64,000 nucleotides of DNA from JBPCQA01 sp050998615. Lineage in GTDB: Bacteria; Actinomycetota; Actinomycetes; Propionibacteriales; Nocardioidaceae. A program made the position numbers and the translations under genes. Position 1 is the stretch's first letter; the number at the start of each line of letters is the position of its first letter. The DNA is taken from NCBI GenBank assembly GCA_050998615.1, contig JBPCQA010000033.1, positions 67,729-131,728 on the forward strand. Direction: 5' to 3'. Of the stretch, positions 9,074 through 17,196 are shown piece after piece. The notes beneath the pieces were generated by a model. It was not told where the DNA came from. It made no database searches and saw only the letters and a list, made by a program, of their open reading frames with translations.

Positions 9074-10036
9074 TTATCCGCGAGCAGGATCCGCGCGCCG
9101 CATACCCCTGTCACGCAGGCCGACAAGCAGCCAGGCGGCTGCCGCACTGACCAAGGCGGCTCCTAGCACATGGATCCCCACCAGCAGGATCGGGAGATGG
9201 GTGAAGTATTGGGCAAAGCCCACGGCGCCTTGGGCCAGTTCGACGCCCAGCAGCCAGCGAGCCGACCGTATTGCGCGCTGCGGCGCGCCCACCGAGTGCA
9301 AGGCGACAAGAGTCCCGATCGTCAGACCCACCAGCAGGAACACGAGGTCGGCATGCAGCTGGCTGACCGCGCCGGGGCTGAGCCCCGTGCGGGGTGACTT
9401 CGCGTCACCCGCATGCGGGCCCGACCCGGTGACCACCGTGCCGACGTACAGCACCAACCAAGCAGCGACGAACGTGGCCTTGCCGAGCGCCGCCGCCGAT
9501 CGCGGCACGGTCAGATGTGGCGGCCCGTCGTCCTCATCCACCCGTCGGACCAGCAGCACAGCAACTCCCACCATGGCCAGCGACGTCAGCAGGTGAAAGG
9601 CCACCACCCAGGGATTCAGCTCGGTCAGCACGGTGACGCCGCCGATCACCGCCTGCGCCGGGATGCCCAACGCCAAGATGGTCGCCAGCCACCGAAGGGA
9701 CGTGCGCCTTGGTCGATACCGCATTGCCGCAATCCATGTCGCGATCGCGACCGCGGCCAACGCGAACGTCAGCATCCGGTTGCCGAACTCGATGAACCCG
9801 TGGACACCTGCAGCATCGTGGACCACGAACGCCGAGCTCGTGCAGCGCGGCCAGGTTGGGCAACCCAGGCCCGACCCCGTCAGCCGGACGGCTCCGCCGG
9901 TGACAATGATGACGATGTTGGCCACCAGTGACGCGATCGCCAGCTTGTGCATAAGCGGCCGCGAGGGCGCCGGAATCCGAGCGACCGCGCGTCCGACGAC
10001 CCCGGTCGTGGGGGCTTCGCGCTCGATCACTCCCAT
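9074..10036 (-). CDS. ctaA: Haem A synthase (CtaA/COX15 family)
   Basis: Eight-helix membrane protein (320 aa) that oxidises haem O to haem A for cytochrome aa3 oxidase. The actinobacterial cysteine pair GCPTWPRC at residues 58-65 and HGFIEFGNR at 79-87 (a haem-ligand region) are visible. The start ATG (10036) overlaps the stop of the upstream ABC permease by 8 bases, so the two are probably translationally coupled; an open extension upstream lies inside the permease and is ignored. It works directly after CtaB at 6.2 kb. Confidence 0.93.
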   Translation of the reverse strand: MGVIEREAPTTGVVGRAVARIPAPSRPLMHKLAIASLVANIVIIVTGGAVRLTGSGLGCPTWPRCTSSAFVVHDAAGVHGFIEFGNRMLTFALAAVAIATWIAAMRYRPRRTSLRWLATILALGIPAQAVIGGVTVLTELNPWVVAFHLLTSLAMVGVAVLLVRRVDEDDGPPHLTVPRSAAALGKATFVAAWLVLYVGTVVTGSGPHAGDAKSPRTGLSPGAVSQLHADLVFLLVGLTIGTLVALHSVGAPQRAIRSARWLLGVELAQGAVGFAQYFTHLPILLVGIHVLGAALVSAAAAWLLVGLRDRGMRRADPARG

Positions 10037-10800
10037 CGAAACGTCCGCATGGTCAACAAGCCCGCCGCCAGCGCCCATCCGGCCAGCACAGCGACTCTGG
10101 CCCAATCCAGCCCGCTGCCGCTAAACACCTCGCGTAGCCCTTCGGCGAGGGCGCCGGACGGCAGCAGGGTGACGACGTGCCGCATGGTTGAGGGGTACGA
10201 CGACAATGGCACCACCACAGCACCGGCGACCAGCAAGACGACGTACACCAGATTGGCACCGGCCAGCGTCGCCTCTGCCCGTATCGTGCCGGCCATCAAG
10301 AGCCCAAGGGACCCGAATGCCGCGGTGCCCAACACCAACAGGACGACAACCGACCACACTGCGAAGGTGCCACCGGCCGGCCGCCACCCGAGCAACAACC
10401 CCACCACAGCTATCACCGCGATCTGGGCAGCTTCAACGAACAGCAGCGACACCACTTTCCCGAGCAACAGACCGCTGCGGGGGAGAGGGGAGGCACCGAG
10501 ACGTTTCAGCACTCCGTAACGGCGTTCGAACGCAGTCGCAATCGCCAGCGACGTGAACGAGGTCGACATCACCGCCAGCGCGAGAACACCCGGTGTCAGC
10601 ACGTCGATGCGGCGGCCGGAGCCGAGATTAACCACGTGCCCTGCTTCCGCGCCGCCAATCAACACGAGCAGGGGAATCACCAACGCCAGAAGCAATTGTT
10701 CACCGTTGCGCGCCAGCAGCCGAGTCTCCATCTGGGCATGAGCCCACACCATCCGGCCGAACGACCGGGCGCCGGGCGCTGGAGCGAACGTGTGACTCAT
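10027..10800 (-). CDS. ABC-2 type transporter permease
   Basis: Six-helix permease of 257 aa, with a polar N-terminus, a first helix near residues 37-52, and the ABC-2 loop region FERRYGVLKRLGASPLPRSG in the middle. It pairs with the ATPase immediately upstream (ATGA overlap at 10797-10800) to form an exporter. In many actinobacteria this pair sits beside ctaA and sufR; the substrate is not known, though an envelope or haem-related molecule is sometimes supposed. Start ATG 10800. Confidence 0.88.
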   Translation of the reverse strand: MSHTFAPAPGARSFGRMVWAHAQMETRLLARNGEQLLLALVIPLLVLIGGAEAGHVVNLGSGRRIDVLTPGVLALAVMSTSFTSLAIATAFERRYGVLKRLGASPLPRSGLLLGKVVSLLFVEAAQIAVIAVVGLLLGWRPAGGTFAVWSVVVLLVLGTAAFGSLGLLMAGTIRAEATLAGANLVYVVLLVAGAVVVPLSSYPSTMRHVVTLLPSGALAEGLREVFSGSGLDWARVAVLAGWALAAGLLTMRTFRWE

Positions 10801-11720
10801 GAGCGCAGCTCTCGTCCGGTCAGCTCCAAGAAGACGTCTTCGAGAGTCGTCTTCTCAACCGCCAGACCGTCCGGCAGGACTCCCTGATTGGCGCACCACG
10901 ACGCGACGGTCGCGAGCGTATGCGGGGTGACGTCGCCGTCGACCCGGTACGCGCCCGGTGCGGACTCCTGAACAGAACAGTCCGCGGGCAGCGCCGCGAT
11001 GAGCGCGGAGGTGTCGAGACCCCGGATGGCGCGAAAGCGGATCGTGTTGTGTGCCCCTGCGGTGGTCAATTCCTGTGGCGAGCCGGAGACGAGCAGCCGC
11101 CCGTGGTCGATGACATGGATCTGGGTGGCCAGTTGCTCCGCCTCTTCCATGTAGTGGGTGGTCAACACCACAGTGACCCCGTCGCGAGCCAGCTCCGCGA
11201 CCAGCTCCCATGCAGCATGTCGCGCCTGCGGATCGAGCCCCGCCGTCGGCTCGTCGAGAAACACCAGCTCCGGACGGCCGACCACGGCCATCGCGATGCC
11301 GAGGCGCTGTTGCTGACCTCCGCTGAGTCGCCGGTACGGCGTCCGGCCACACGACTCCAACCCCAACCGCTGCACCAACGTGTCGAGGGGCAGCGGGTGG
11401 GCATGCAGCGAGGCGACGTACCTCAGCATCTCCCCGGCTCGAACCGCGGACCATGCCCCACCCGACTGCAGCATGACGCCGAGGCGGGGAGCCAACTCCC
11501 GGTGTTCGGCAATCGGGTTGAGGCCGAGCACCCGCACGGACCCGGACTGGGGCCTGCGATACCCCTCACACGTCTCGAGGGTGGTCGTCTTTCCGGCACC
11601 ATTGGGCCCCAGGATCGCGGTAATGCTGCCGACCTCGACGGTAAGCGACAGCCCGTCCACGGCCAGCTTGTCGCGGTACCGCATTACGAGGCCGGCCACG
11701 TCGACCACCGGGGAAGTCAC
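10797..11720 (-). CDS. ABC transporter ATP-binding protein (ABC-2 partner)
   Basis: ATPase subunit of 307 aa with Walker A GPNGAGKTT at 39-47, signature LSGGQQQR and Walker B LVFLDEPTAGLD, followed by a C-terminal tail of about 80 residues of the drug-exporter type. An open frame runs 86 codons further upstream but is not conserved in character. GTG 11720 is chosen because homology starts there and because a TAGACT -10 lies exactly 7 bases before it, suggesting a leaderless mRNA. It heads the operon ATPase-permease-ctaA. Confidence 0.9.
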   Translation of the reverse strand: MTSPVVDVAGLVMRYRDKLAVDGLSLTVEVGSITAILGPNGAGKTTTLETCEGYRRPQSGSVRVLGLNPIAEHRELAPRLGVMLQSGGAWSAVRAGEMLRYVASLHAHPLPLDTLVQRLGLESCGRTPYRRLSGGQQQRLGIAMAVVGRPELVFLDEPTAGLDPQARHAAWELVAELARDGVTVVLTTHYMEEAEQLATQIHVIDHGRLLVSGSPQELTTAGAHNTIRFRAIRGLDTSALIAALPADCSVQESAPGAYRVDGDVTPHTLATVASWCANQGVLPDGLAVEKTTLEDVFLELTGRELRS

Positions 11721-11727
11721 GCAGCAA

Positions 11728-11733
11728 AGTCTA
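11728..11733 (-). promoter_or_regulatory. -10 element, leaderless promoter of ABC-2/ctaA operon
   Basis: TAGACT (minus strand) followed by 7 bases and the GTG start. The spacing places +1 at or next to the start codon. Confidence 0.55.
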
Positions 11734-11751
11734 AGCTGAGTCGGCCGACCC

Positions 11752-11919
11752 TTAAGCAGGGCAACCACGCTCGCGCGAGGACCGTCTCCCATGGTGGTTG
11801 GGGAGCGAGCGACTGTGAGCGTCGGTGTAGCGCCACAACGCTTCGGTGTCCGCCTCGGTGAGCCGGTCAGCGGCCTGGGCCAGCAACATCGGCAACGGTG
11901 GCTGATCGGGGAGGACCAT
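11752..11919 (-). CDS. Possible small protein of unknown function
   Basis: A 55-codon frame with GTGGAGGC about 12 bases before its ATG. The middle (LLAQAADRLTEADTEALWRY) has helix-like composition that reads as real protein, but I recognise no family and the tail is basic and low in complexity. It may be a relic. It lies in the otherwise empty stretch between the ABC operon and sufR. Confidence 0.25.
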   Translation of the reverse strand: MVLPDQPPLPMLLAQAADRLTEADTEALWRYTDAHSRSLPNHHGRRSSRERGCPA

Positions 11920-11920
11920 T

Positions 11921-12266
11921 GCTTGACTCGTGCCTCCACACTGGAAGTGCCTACCGACAATTCCGGGCCCCACCGCACCCCGGGATCACCTTATTTCCAA
12001 CGAATTTGAGCGGGTAGGGCAGCTGCCTCCAGACGATCCGTAAGAGGCGACGCCGCCCCTAATCGTGGGGGCCCGGATCCGCTAATCCCTGTGGTCGAAT
12101 CCGCAGCGCAGTGGCCCACCAGCGGCGCAACGAAGCAATGTCCGCGAATTTGCGATGACTGCCGGGAGGAGCAGACACAAGGGTGCGGAGTCGTTGCATC
12201 TCGCGTTGCAGTTCACAACCAGTGGGCAACTCCTGGGGCCGGACTCACGCAATTTCGCTGAGGAAA
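11921..12266. other. Intergenic stretch upstream of sufR, no clear gene
   Basis: Frames here are short and mutually exclusive, with no ribosome binding site plus homology. The right end passes into a dispersed-repeat copy (12267) and a 20-base palindrome (12314). Confidence 0.5.
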
Positions 12267-12305
12267 GGTGGTTTCGAGTCGGACTCGGCGCGGCCTCCTC
12301 AACCA
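12267..12305. repeat. Dispersed imperfect palindromic repeat, copy A
   Basis: Begins GGTGGTTTCGAG and ends CTCCTCAACCA, so the outer arms are inverted. The same ends recur at 29204-29245 and 51047-51088. Here the centre is diverged. Confidence 0.65.
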
Positions 12306-12313
12306 GCGCAAAG

Positions 12314-12333
12314 GCGGCCGCCGCGGCGGCCGC
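12314..12333. repeat. Perfect 20-base GC-only palindrome upstream of sufR
   Basis: GCGGCCGCCG followed by its exact reverse complement, 47 bases before the sufR start. It could be a protein-binding site, a terminator-like hairpin without a T tract, or chance in high-GC DNA. Confidence 0.5.
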
Positions 12334-12366
12334 GAAGTGGGAGTTTGAGTGCAGCACCGAATTAGG

Positions 12367-12378
12367 ACACAATGGTGT
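12367..12378 (+). promoter_or_regulatory. Candidate SufR operator overlapping the sufR promoter and start
   Basis: ACAC-AATG-GTGT is a perfect inverted repeat just before GTG 12380. Mycobacterial SufR recognises an ACAC...GTGT-type palindrome, so self-regulation is plausible. A -10-like CACAAT (12368-12373) lies inside it, 6 bases before the start, and TTGAGT (12345-12350) lies 17 bases further up as a possible -35. Confidence 0.5.
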
Positions 12379-12379
12379 T

Positions 12380-13186
12380 GTGAAAAGCCTGCAGAGCTCA
12401 GCAACGCGGTCAGCGGAGTCGCTGTCACCGGCTCGTGACACGCTTTCCGTTGCGAGCGGGCTCGGAGCGGCCGACGACCCGCCGACCCGCGAGCGGGTGG
12501 CCGCTTCGATTCTGGAGAATGGCCCGTCCACGGCAGCCGCGCTTGCCGAACGGCTCGAGCTCACACCGGCCGCCGTACGCCGTCATCTCGACCACCTAGT
12601 CGAAGAGGGTGCGGTCGAAGCGCGCGAACAGCCCGTGTACGGCGCTCGAGGCAGGGGTCGTCCGGCAAAGGATTTCCGGCTCACCGAGTCCGGACGCGAC
12701 ACATTCATCCAGGCCTACGACGATCTAGCGGCCGGCGCCCTGCGATTCCTTAGGGAGTCCGGAGGCGAAGCGGCGGTCACCGATTTCGCGAGACGCCGTA
12801 CCGCAGAGCTCGAAGAGCGCTACCGACCCGTCATCGAGGCAACGGCGCCGGCCAACCGCGCCGAGGCGCTCGCAGAGGTGTTGACCGACGACGGCTACGC
12901 TGCCTCGGTCCGCACCGCCCCGACCGGCGACCAGCTGTGCCAGCATCACTGCCCCGTTGCCCACGTAGCTGCGGAGTTCCCGCAGTTGTGTGAGGCTGAG
13001 ACCGAGGTTTTCGCTCGTCTGCTGGGACGTCACGTCCAGCGGCTGGCGACCATCGCCCACGGCGATGGAGTGTGTACGACGAATGTGCCCGACGCCGGTG
13101 CGCCACGGAGAATCGGATTGGCCACGAACGGATTGGGCACCGACGACTTCCGCAAATCCACCCCGATTGGGAGGACAACTTCATGA
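12380..13186 (+). CDS. sufR: Fe-S cluster-responsive transcriptional regulator SufR
   Basis: DeoR/ArsR-like winged-helix regulator of 268 aa that should repress the suf operon when carrying an Fe-S cluster. The helix-turn-helix lies at residues 49-80 (STAAALAERLELTPAAVRRHL) and the wing has GARGRGRPAK. Candidate cluster ligands are Cys187, Cys191 and Cys204 (C-x3-C-x12-C), with a further Cys232. The frame is open upstream, but GTG 12380 is preferred because homology starts there, the operator-like palindrome abuts it, and the upstream part is alanine-rich shadow. It overlaps sufB by ATGA at 13183-13186. Confidence 0.88.
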   Translation: MKSLQSSATRSAESLSPARDTLSVASGLGAADDPPTRERVAASILENGPSTAAALAERLELTPAAVRRHLDHLVEEGAVEAREQPVYGARGRGRPAKDFRLTESGRDTFIQAYDDLAAGALRFLRESGGEAAVTDFARRRTAELEERYRPVIEATAPANRAEALAEVLTDDGYAASVRTAPTGDQLCQHHCPVAHVAAEFPQLCEAETEVFARLLGRHVQRLATIAHGDGVCTTNVPDAGAPRRIGLATNGLGTDDFRKSTPIGRTTS

Positions 13187-14601
13187 CATCCATCGAGCAG
13201 ATGAACCCCGAGCTTGAGGGCATCGGCCGCTACCAGTACGGCTGGGCCGACTCCGACCTGGCCGGGGCCACCGCCACCCGCGGTCTCAATGACACGGTGG
13301 TCCGTGGCATCTCCGGACTCAAGCACGAGCCCCAGTGGATGCTCGATCTGCGTTTGAAGGGTCTGAAGCTGTTCCGCCGCAAGCCGATGCCAAGCTGGGG
13401 TTCTGACCTTAGCGGCATCGACTTCGACAACATCAAATACTTCGTTCGCTCGACCGAGCAGCAGGCGACGTCGTGGGACGACCTTCCCGAAGACATCAAG
13501 AACACCTACGACAAGCTCGGCATCCCCGAGGCCGAGAAGCAGCGCCTGGTCGCCGGGGTGGCGGCCCAGTACGAGTCGGAGGTCGTCTACCACAAGATCC
13601 GCGAGGACCTCGAAGAGCAGGGCGTCCTCTTCCTCGACACCGACACCGCGCTGCGGGAGCACGAGGACATCTTCAGGGAATACTTCGGCACCGTTATCCC
13701 GGTCGGTGACAACAAGTTTGCGGCGCTCAACACTGCGGTATGGTCCGGTGGATCGTTCGTCTACGTGCCAAAGGGCGTGCACGTCGACATCCCACTGCAG
13801 GCGTACTTCCGCATCAACACCGAAAACATGGGTCAGTTCGAGCGCACCTTGATCATCGTCGACGAGGACGCCTACGTGCACTACGTCGAGGGCTGCACCG
13901 CCCCGATCTACTCCTCGGACTCCCTGCACTCCGCAGTGGTCGAGATCATCGTGAAGAAGGGTGGCCGCTGCCGCTACACGACGATCCAGAACTGGTCGAA
14001 CAACGTTTACAACCTGGTCACCAAGCGCGCCACCTGCGACGCCGGAGCGACCATGGAGTGGGTGGATGGCAACATTGGCTCGAAGGTCACGATGAAATAC
14101 CCAGCGGTCTACCTGCTCGGCGAACACGCCAAGGGTGAGACGCTTTCGATCGCATTCTCCGGTGAGGGCCAGCACCAAGACGCCGGCGCGAAAATGGTCC
14201 ACGCGGCGCCTTACACCTCCAGCTCGATCATCTCCAAGTCGGTCGCTCGCGGCGGCGGCCGGACGTCGTACCGCGGGCTGGTGCAAGTCAACGACGGCGC
14301 CCACCACAGCGCGAGCACCGTGCGCTGTGACGCGCTGCTCGTCGACCAGATCAGCCGCAGCGACACCTATCCGTACGTCGACGTGCGCGAGGACGAGGTC
14401 TCGATGGGCCACGAGGCGACGGTGTCGAAAGTCAGCGACGATCAGCTCTTCTACCTGATGAGCCGCGGCATGGCGGAGGACGAGGCGATGGCGATGATCG
14501 TGCGCGGCTTCATCGAGCCGATCGCACGTGAGCTGCCGATGGAGTATGCGCTCGAGCTCAACCGGCTGATCGAGCTCCAAATGGAGGGGGCAGTTGGATA
14601 G
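13183..14601 (+). CDS. sufB: Fe-S cluster assembly scaffold SufB
   Basis: Core scaffold subunit of the SufBCD complex, where the nascent cluster is built (472 aa). The long beta-helix region and strongly conserved blocks are visible (FVYVPKGVHVDIPLQAYFR, VEGCTAPIYSSDSLHSAVVE, GISGLKHEPQWML). ATG 13183 is fixed by GGGAGG 9 bases upstream and by the overlap with the sufR stop. No intein interrupts it, unlike some mycobacterial SufB proteins. It is followed by a 240-base gap with repeats before sufD, the only real break in the operon. Confidence 0.97.
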   Translation: MTSIEQMNPELEGIGRYQYGWADSDLAGATATRGLNDTVVRGISGLKHEPQWMLDLRLKGLKLFRRKPMPSWGSDLSGIDFDNIKYFVRSTEQQATSWDDLPEDIKNTYDKLGIPEAEKQRLVAGVAAQYESEVVYHKIREDLEEQGVLFLDTDTALREHEDIFREYFGTVIPVGDNKFAALNTAVWSGGSFVYVPKGVHVDIPLQAYFRINTENMGQFERTLIIVDEDAYVHYVEGCTAPIYSSDSLHSAVVEIIVKKGGRCRYTTIQNWSNNVYNLVTKRATCDAGATMEWVDGNIGSKVTMKYPAVYLLGEHAKGETLSIAFSGEGQHQDAGAKMVHAAPYTSSSIISKSVARGGGRTSYRGLVQVNDGAHHSASTVRCDALLVDQISRSDTYPYVDVREDEVSMGHEATVSKVSDDQLFYLMSRGMAEDEAMAMIVRGFIEPIARELPMEYALELNRLIELQMEGAVG

Positions 14602-14839
14602 CGACCTTTGGCCGCTGGCGACCTACGGTCGCAAAATCCAACTGCCATCGATGGGGTGGCTGAGGTTCAGGCTCCGGTCGCTGGAAACCTAACCGCATCG
14701 TAACGGATGGTTGAGGAACGGCTGAGGTTGACGGAGATTGGACTGCAGCTTTACGAATGGCTGAGGTTTGCTTGGGGTTGACTTGTGAAATGAAATGACC
14801 CGGCTGGCTAGTTTTGCAGGTCGAGAAGAGAGATTTGAC
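14602..14839. repeat. sufB-sufD spacer with repeated TGGCTGAGGTT motif
   Basis: The spacer has TGGCTGAGGTT at about 14657 and 14761, a variant GGCTGAGGTT at about 14719, and a related GGTTGAGGAACGG at 14709. GCGACC...GGTCGC (14600-14630) could form a hairpin. It may tune the SufB:SufD ratio or be a decayed dispersed repeat; neither is shown. Confidence 0.5.
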
Positions 14840-16012
14840 GTGGTGAGCAATGTTGCGGACGCTGTCGAGACTGTCGCCAGCCATCTGCACCCAAGACCCT
14901 CCTATGACCTAGCGGACCATCCGGTCCCCACCGGTTTGGAGGAGGTGTGGCGCTTCACGCCGATCAAGCGGCTTCGCGGTTTGCTCGACGGCGAGCCGTC
15001 CGACGGGCACCTGAAGTGGGACGCGGACGTCCCAGCCGGTGTCACGTTCACCGACATCTCGGCAGCCGAGGCGAGAATGCTCGGCGAGATGCTGCCGTCG
15101 GATCGGCCCTCGGCGTTGGCGGTCGCCAACGCCGGTGGCGCGGTATTGGTCGACGTGCCTGCCGACACCGAGCTCGCGCAGCCGCTGGTCGTGCACCTGA
15201 GCGGCACGTCACCCGACGAGCTGGTGTGGGGTCACATCGTGGTAAGGCTGGGACGGCACGCCAAGGCCACCATCGTCTTCGAGCACACCGGCAGCGCGCG
15301 TTACAGCGCGTCCACGTCAGTGCTGGTCGGCGACAACGCAAAGCTCGACTTGGTGTCGGTGCAGCTTTGGGACGACGACGCAGTCCACCTCGGCCAGGTG
15401 GGCACCCGGGTCGGGCGTGACGCACAGGTGCGGATGTTTCAGGCAAGTCTCGGCGGCGATCTGGTTCGCATTGTCGAGAACGTCGAGTACGCCGGCCCGG
15501 GCGGCGAGCTCGAAATGTTCGGGCTCTACTTCGTCGACGCGTCACAGCACATCGAACACCGGCTCTTCGTCGACCACAATCAGCCACACACCAAGAGCAA
15601 TGCGGTCTACAAGGGCGGTCTGCAGGGCAACGGCGCCCACTCGGTATGGGTCGGCGACGTGCTGATCCGCAAGGAAGCCGAGGGAATCGAAACGTTCGAA
15701 ACGAACCGCAACCTGGTGCTCACCGACGGTTGTCGCGCGGACTCGGTGCCCAACCTGGAGATCGAGACTGGTGAGATCAAGGGTGCCGGGCATGCGTCGG
15801 CTACTGGTCGCTTCGATGACGAGCAACTGTTCTATCTGCAGTCGCGGGGGCTGACCGAAGACGAGGCACGACGTCTCGTCGTACACGGCTTCTTTGCCGA
15901 CATCGTGCGCCGGATCCGCGTACCGGAAGTTGAGCAGCGGCTGCTCGCCGCCGTCGAGCTGGAGTTGGCTCAGACGGTCGGCGTCAATCCGCTCACCGCG
16001 GTGGGCACATGA
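14840..16012 (+). CDS. sufD: Fe-S cluster assembly protein SufD
   Basis: SufB paralogue and structural partner in SufBC2D (390 aa), with the conserved C-terminal blocks KGGLQGNGAHSVWVGDVLIR, ETFETNRNLVLTDGCRADSVPNLEIE and GHASATGRFDDEQLFYLQSR. GTG 14840 is chosen because AGAAGAGAG sits 8-9 bases upstream; GTG 14843 and an upstream ATG at 14795 are alternatives. It overlaps the Rieske ferredoxin gene by ATGA. Confidence 0.95.
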   Translation: MVSNVADAVETVASHLHPRPSYDLADHPVPTGLEEVWRFTPIKRLRGLLDGEPSDGHLKWDADVPAGVTFTDISAAEARMLGEMLPSDRPSALAVANAGGAVLVDVPADTELAQPLVVHLSGTSPDELVWGHIVVRLGRHAKATIVFEHTGSARYSASTSVLVGDNAKLDLVSVQLWDDDAVHLGQVGTRVGRDAQVRMFQASLGGDLVRIVENVEYAGPGGELEMFGLYFVDASQHIEHRLFVDHNQPHTKSNAVYKGGLQGNGAHSVWVGDVLIRKEAEGIETFETNRNLVLTDGCRADSVPNLEIETGEIKGAGHASATGRFDDEQLFYLQSRGLTEDEARRLVVHGFFADIVRRIRVPEVEQRLLAAVELELAQTVGVNPLTAVGT

Positions 16013-16353
16013 GCGGTTTCCAACGCGCCTGCGCGCTCGAAGACGTGCCGGTGGGTGGAGTGCTCGCGGTCGAGGTCGACGGCGAGGGCGTCGCGATCGT
16101 GCGCACCGAAACCGAGGTTTTCGCGATCCTCGACGAGTGCTCACACGCCGCGATCGCGCTCAGCGAAGGTGAGGTGGATCAGGTCGAGTGCGAGATCGAA
16201 TGCTGGTTCCACGGCTCACGCTTCGACCTGCGTTCGGGAAAACCCACCGGGCTGCCGGCCACCGAGCCGGTCCCCGTCTATCCCTGCAAGGTTGAGTCCG
16301 GCGACGTGGTCGTCGACGTCAACAACCCCCGCAATACCGATACGGAGAGCTAA
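16009..16353 (+). CDS. Rieske-type [2Fe-2S] ferredoxin within the suf operon
   Basis: A 114-aa soluble Rieske protein. The cluster ligands are C44-x-H46 and C65-x2-H68 (DECSHAAIAL and CEIECWFHGSRFDL). It resembles the ferredoxin subunit of non-haem oxygenases but lies between sufD and sufC in many actinobacteria, so it probably supplies electrons for cluster assembly or is an early client; the exact role is not settled. Start overlaps the sufD stop (ATGA 16009-16012), and sufC follows 3 bases after the stop. Confidence 0.92.
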   Translation: MSGFQRACALEDVPVGGVLAVEVDGEGVAIVRTETEVFAILDECSHAAIALSEGEVDQVECEIECWFHGSRFDLRSGKPTGLPATEPVPVYPCKVESGDVVVDVNNPRNTDTES

Positions 16354-16356
16354 CCG

Positions 16357-17115
16357 ATGGCCACCCTGGAAATCCACAACCTGCACGTCGCGGTGATGAC
16401 AGAAGACGGCCAAAAGCCGATCCTGCGGGGCGTCGATCTGACCGTGAAATCGGGTGAAACGCACGCGATCATGGGTCCCAACGGCTCCGGCAAGTCCACA
16501 CTTGCCTACTCGATCGCCGGCCACCCGAAGTACCTCGTCACCGACGGCTCGGTCACCTTGGACGGTGTCGACGTGTTGTCGATGACGGTTGACGAGCGTG
16601 CTCGGGCCGGGCTCTTCCTGGCGATGCAGTACCCCGTCGAGGTGCCGGGCGTCTCGGTTTCGAACTTCTTGCGGACCGCCAAGACGGCGCTCGACGGTCA
16701 GGCGCCGAAACTGCGCACCTGGGCCAAGGACGTCAACGACGCGATGGACCAAGTGAAGATGGACCGTGACTTCGCCCAGCGCAACGTCAACGAAGGGTTC
16801 TCCGGCGGGGAGAAGAAGCGCCACGAGATCGTGCAGCTTGAGCTGCTCAACCCGAAGTTCGCAATCCTGGACGAGACCGACTCCGGCCTCGACATCGACG
16901 CACTCAAGATCGTGTCCGAAGGTGTAAACCGCTTCCGCAGCCAAGGCGACCGCGGCGTGCTGCTGATCACCCACTACACCCGCATCCTGCGCTACATCCA
17001 GCCGGACTTCGTGCACGTCTTCGTCAGCGGTCGGATTGCCGAGCAGGGTGGCTCGGAGTTGGCCGAGCAGTTGGAGGCGGAAGGCTACGACAAGTACGTC
17101 CGAGTGAACGCCTGA
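16357..17115 (+). CDS. sufC: Fe-S assembly ATPase SufC
   Basis: Cytosolic ABC-type ATPase that drives SufBCD (252 aa). Walker A GPNGSGKST is at 40-48 and the signature FSGGEKKR at 148-155, where EKKR is typical of SufC rather than of transporters. Walker B is FAILDETDSGLD. It has no membrane partner, as expected. The start is 3 bases after the ferredoxin stop. Confidence 0.97.
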   Translation: MATLEIHNLHVAVMTEDGQKPILRGVDLTVKSGETHAIMGPNGSGKSTLAYSIAGHPKYLVTDGSVTLDGVDVLSMTVDERARAGLFLAMQYPVEVPGVSVSNFLRTAKTALDGQAPKLRTWAKDVNDAMDQVKMDRDFAQRNVNEGFSGGEKKRHEIVQLELLNPKFAILDETDSGLDIDALKIVSEGVNRFRSQGDRGVLLITHYTRILRYIQPDFVHVFVSGRIAEQGGSELAEQLEAEGYDKYVRVNA

Positions 17116-17196
17116 GCGTGCGGCGCCGGGGCGCGGCGGGTTGGCGTGCGATGCATCCCGCCATGTGCTGCCGAGATTCAGGAGAGGAGTCAAGCC

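Noticed and set aside
13030..14580. 516-codon minus-strand frame opposite sufB
   Set aside because: Antisense shadow of sufB, with no ribosome binding site and no family.
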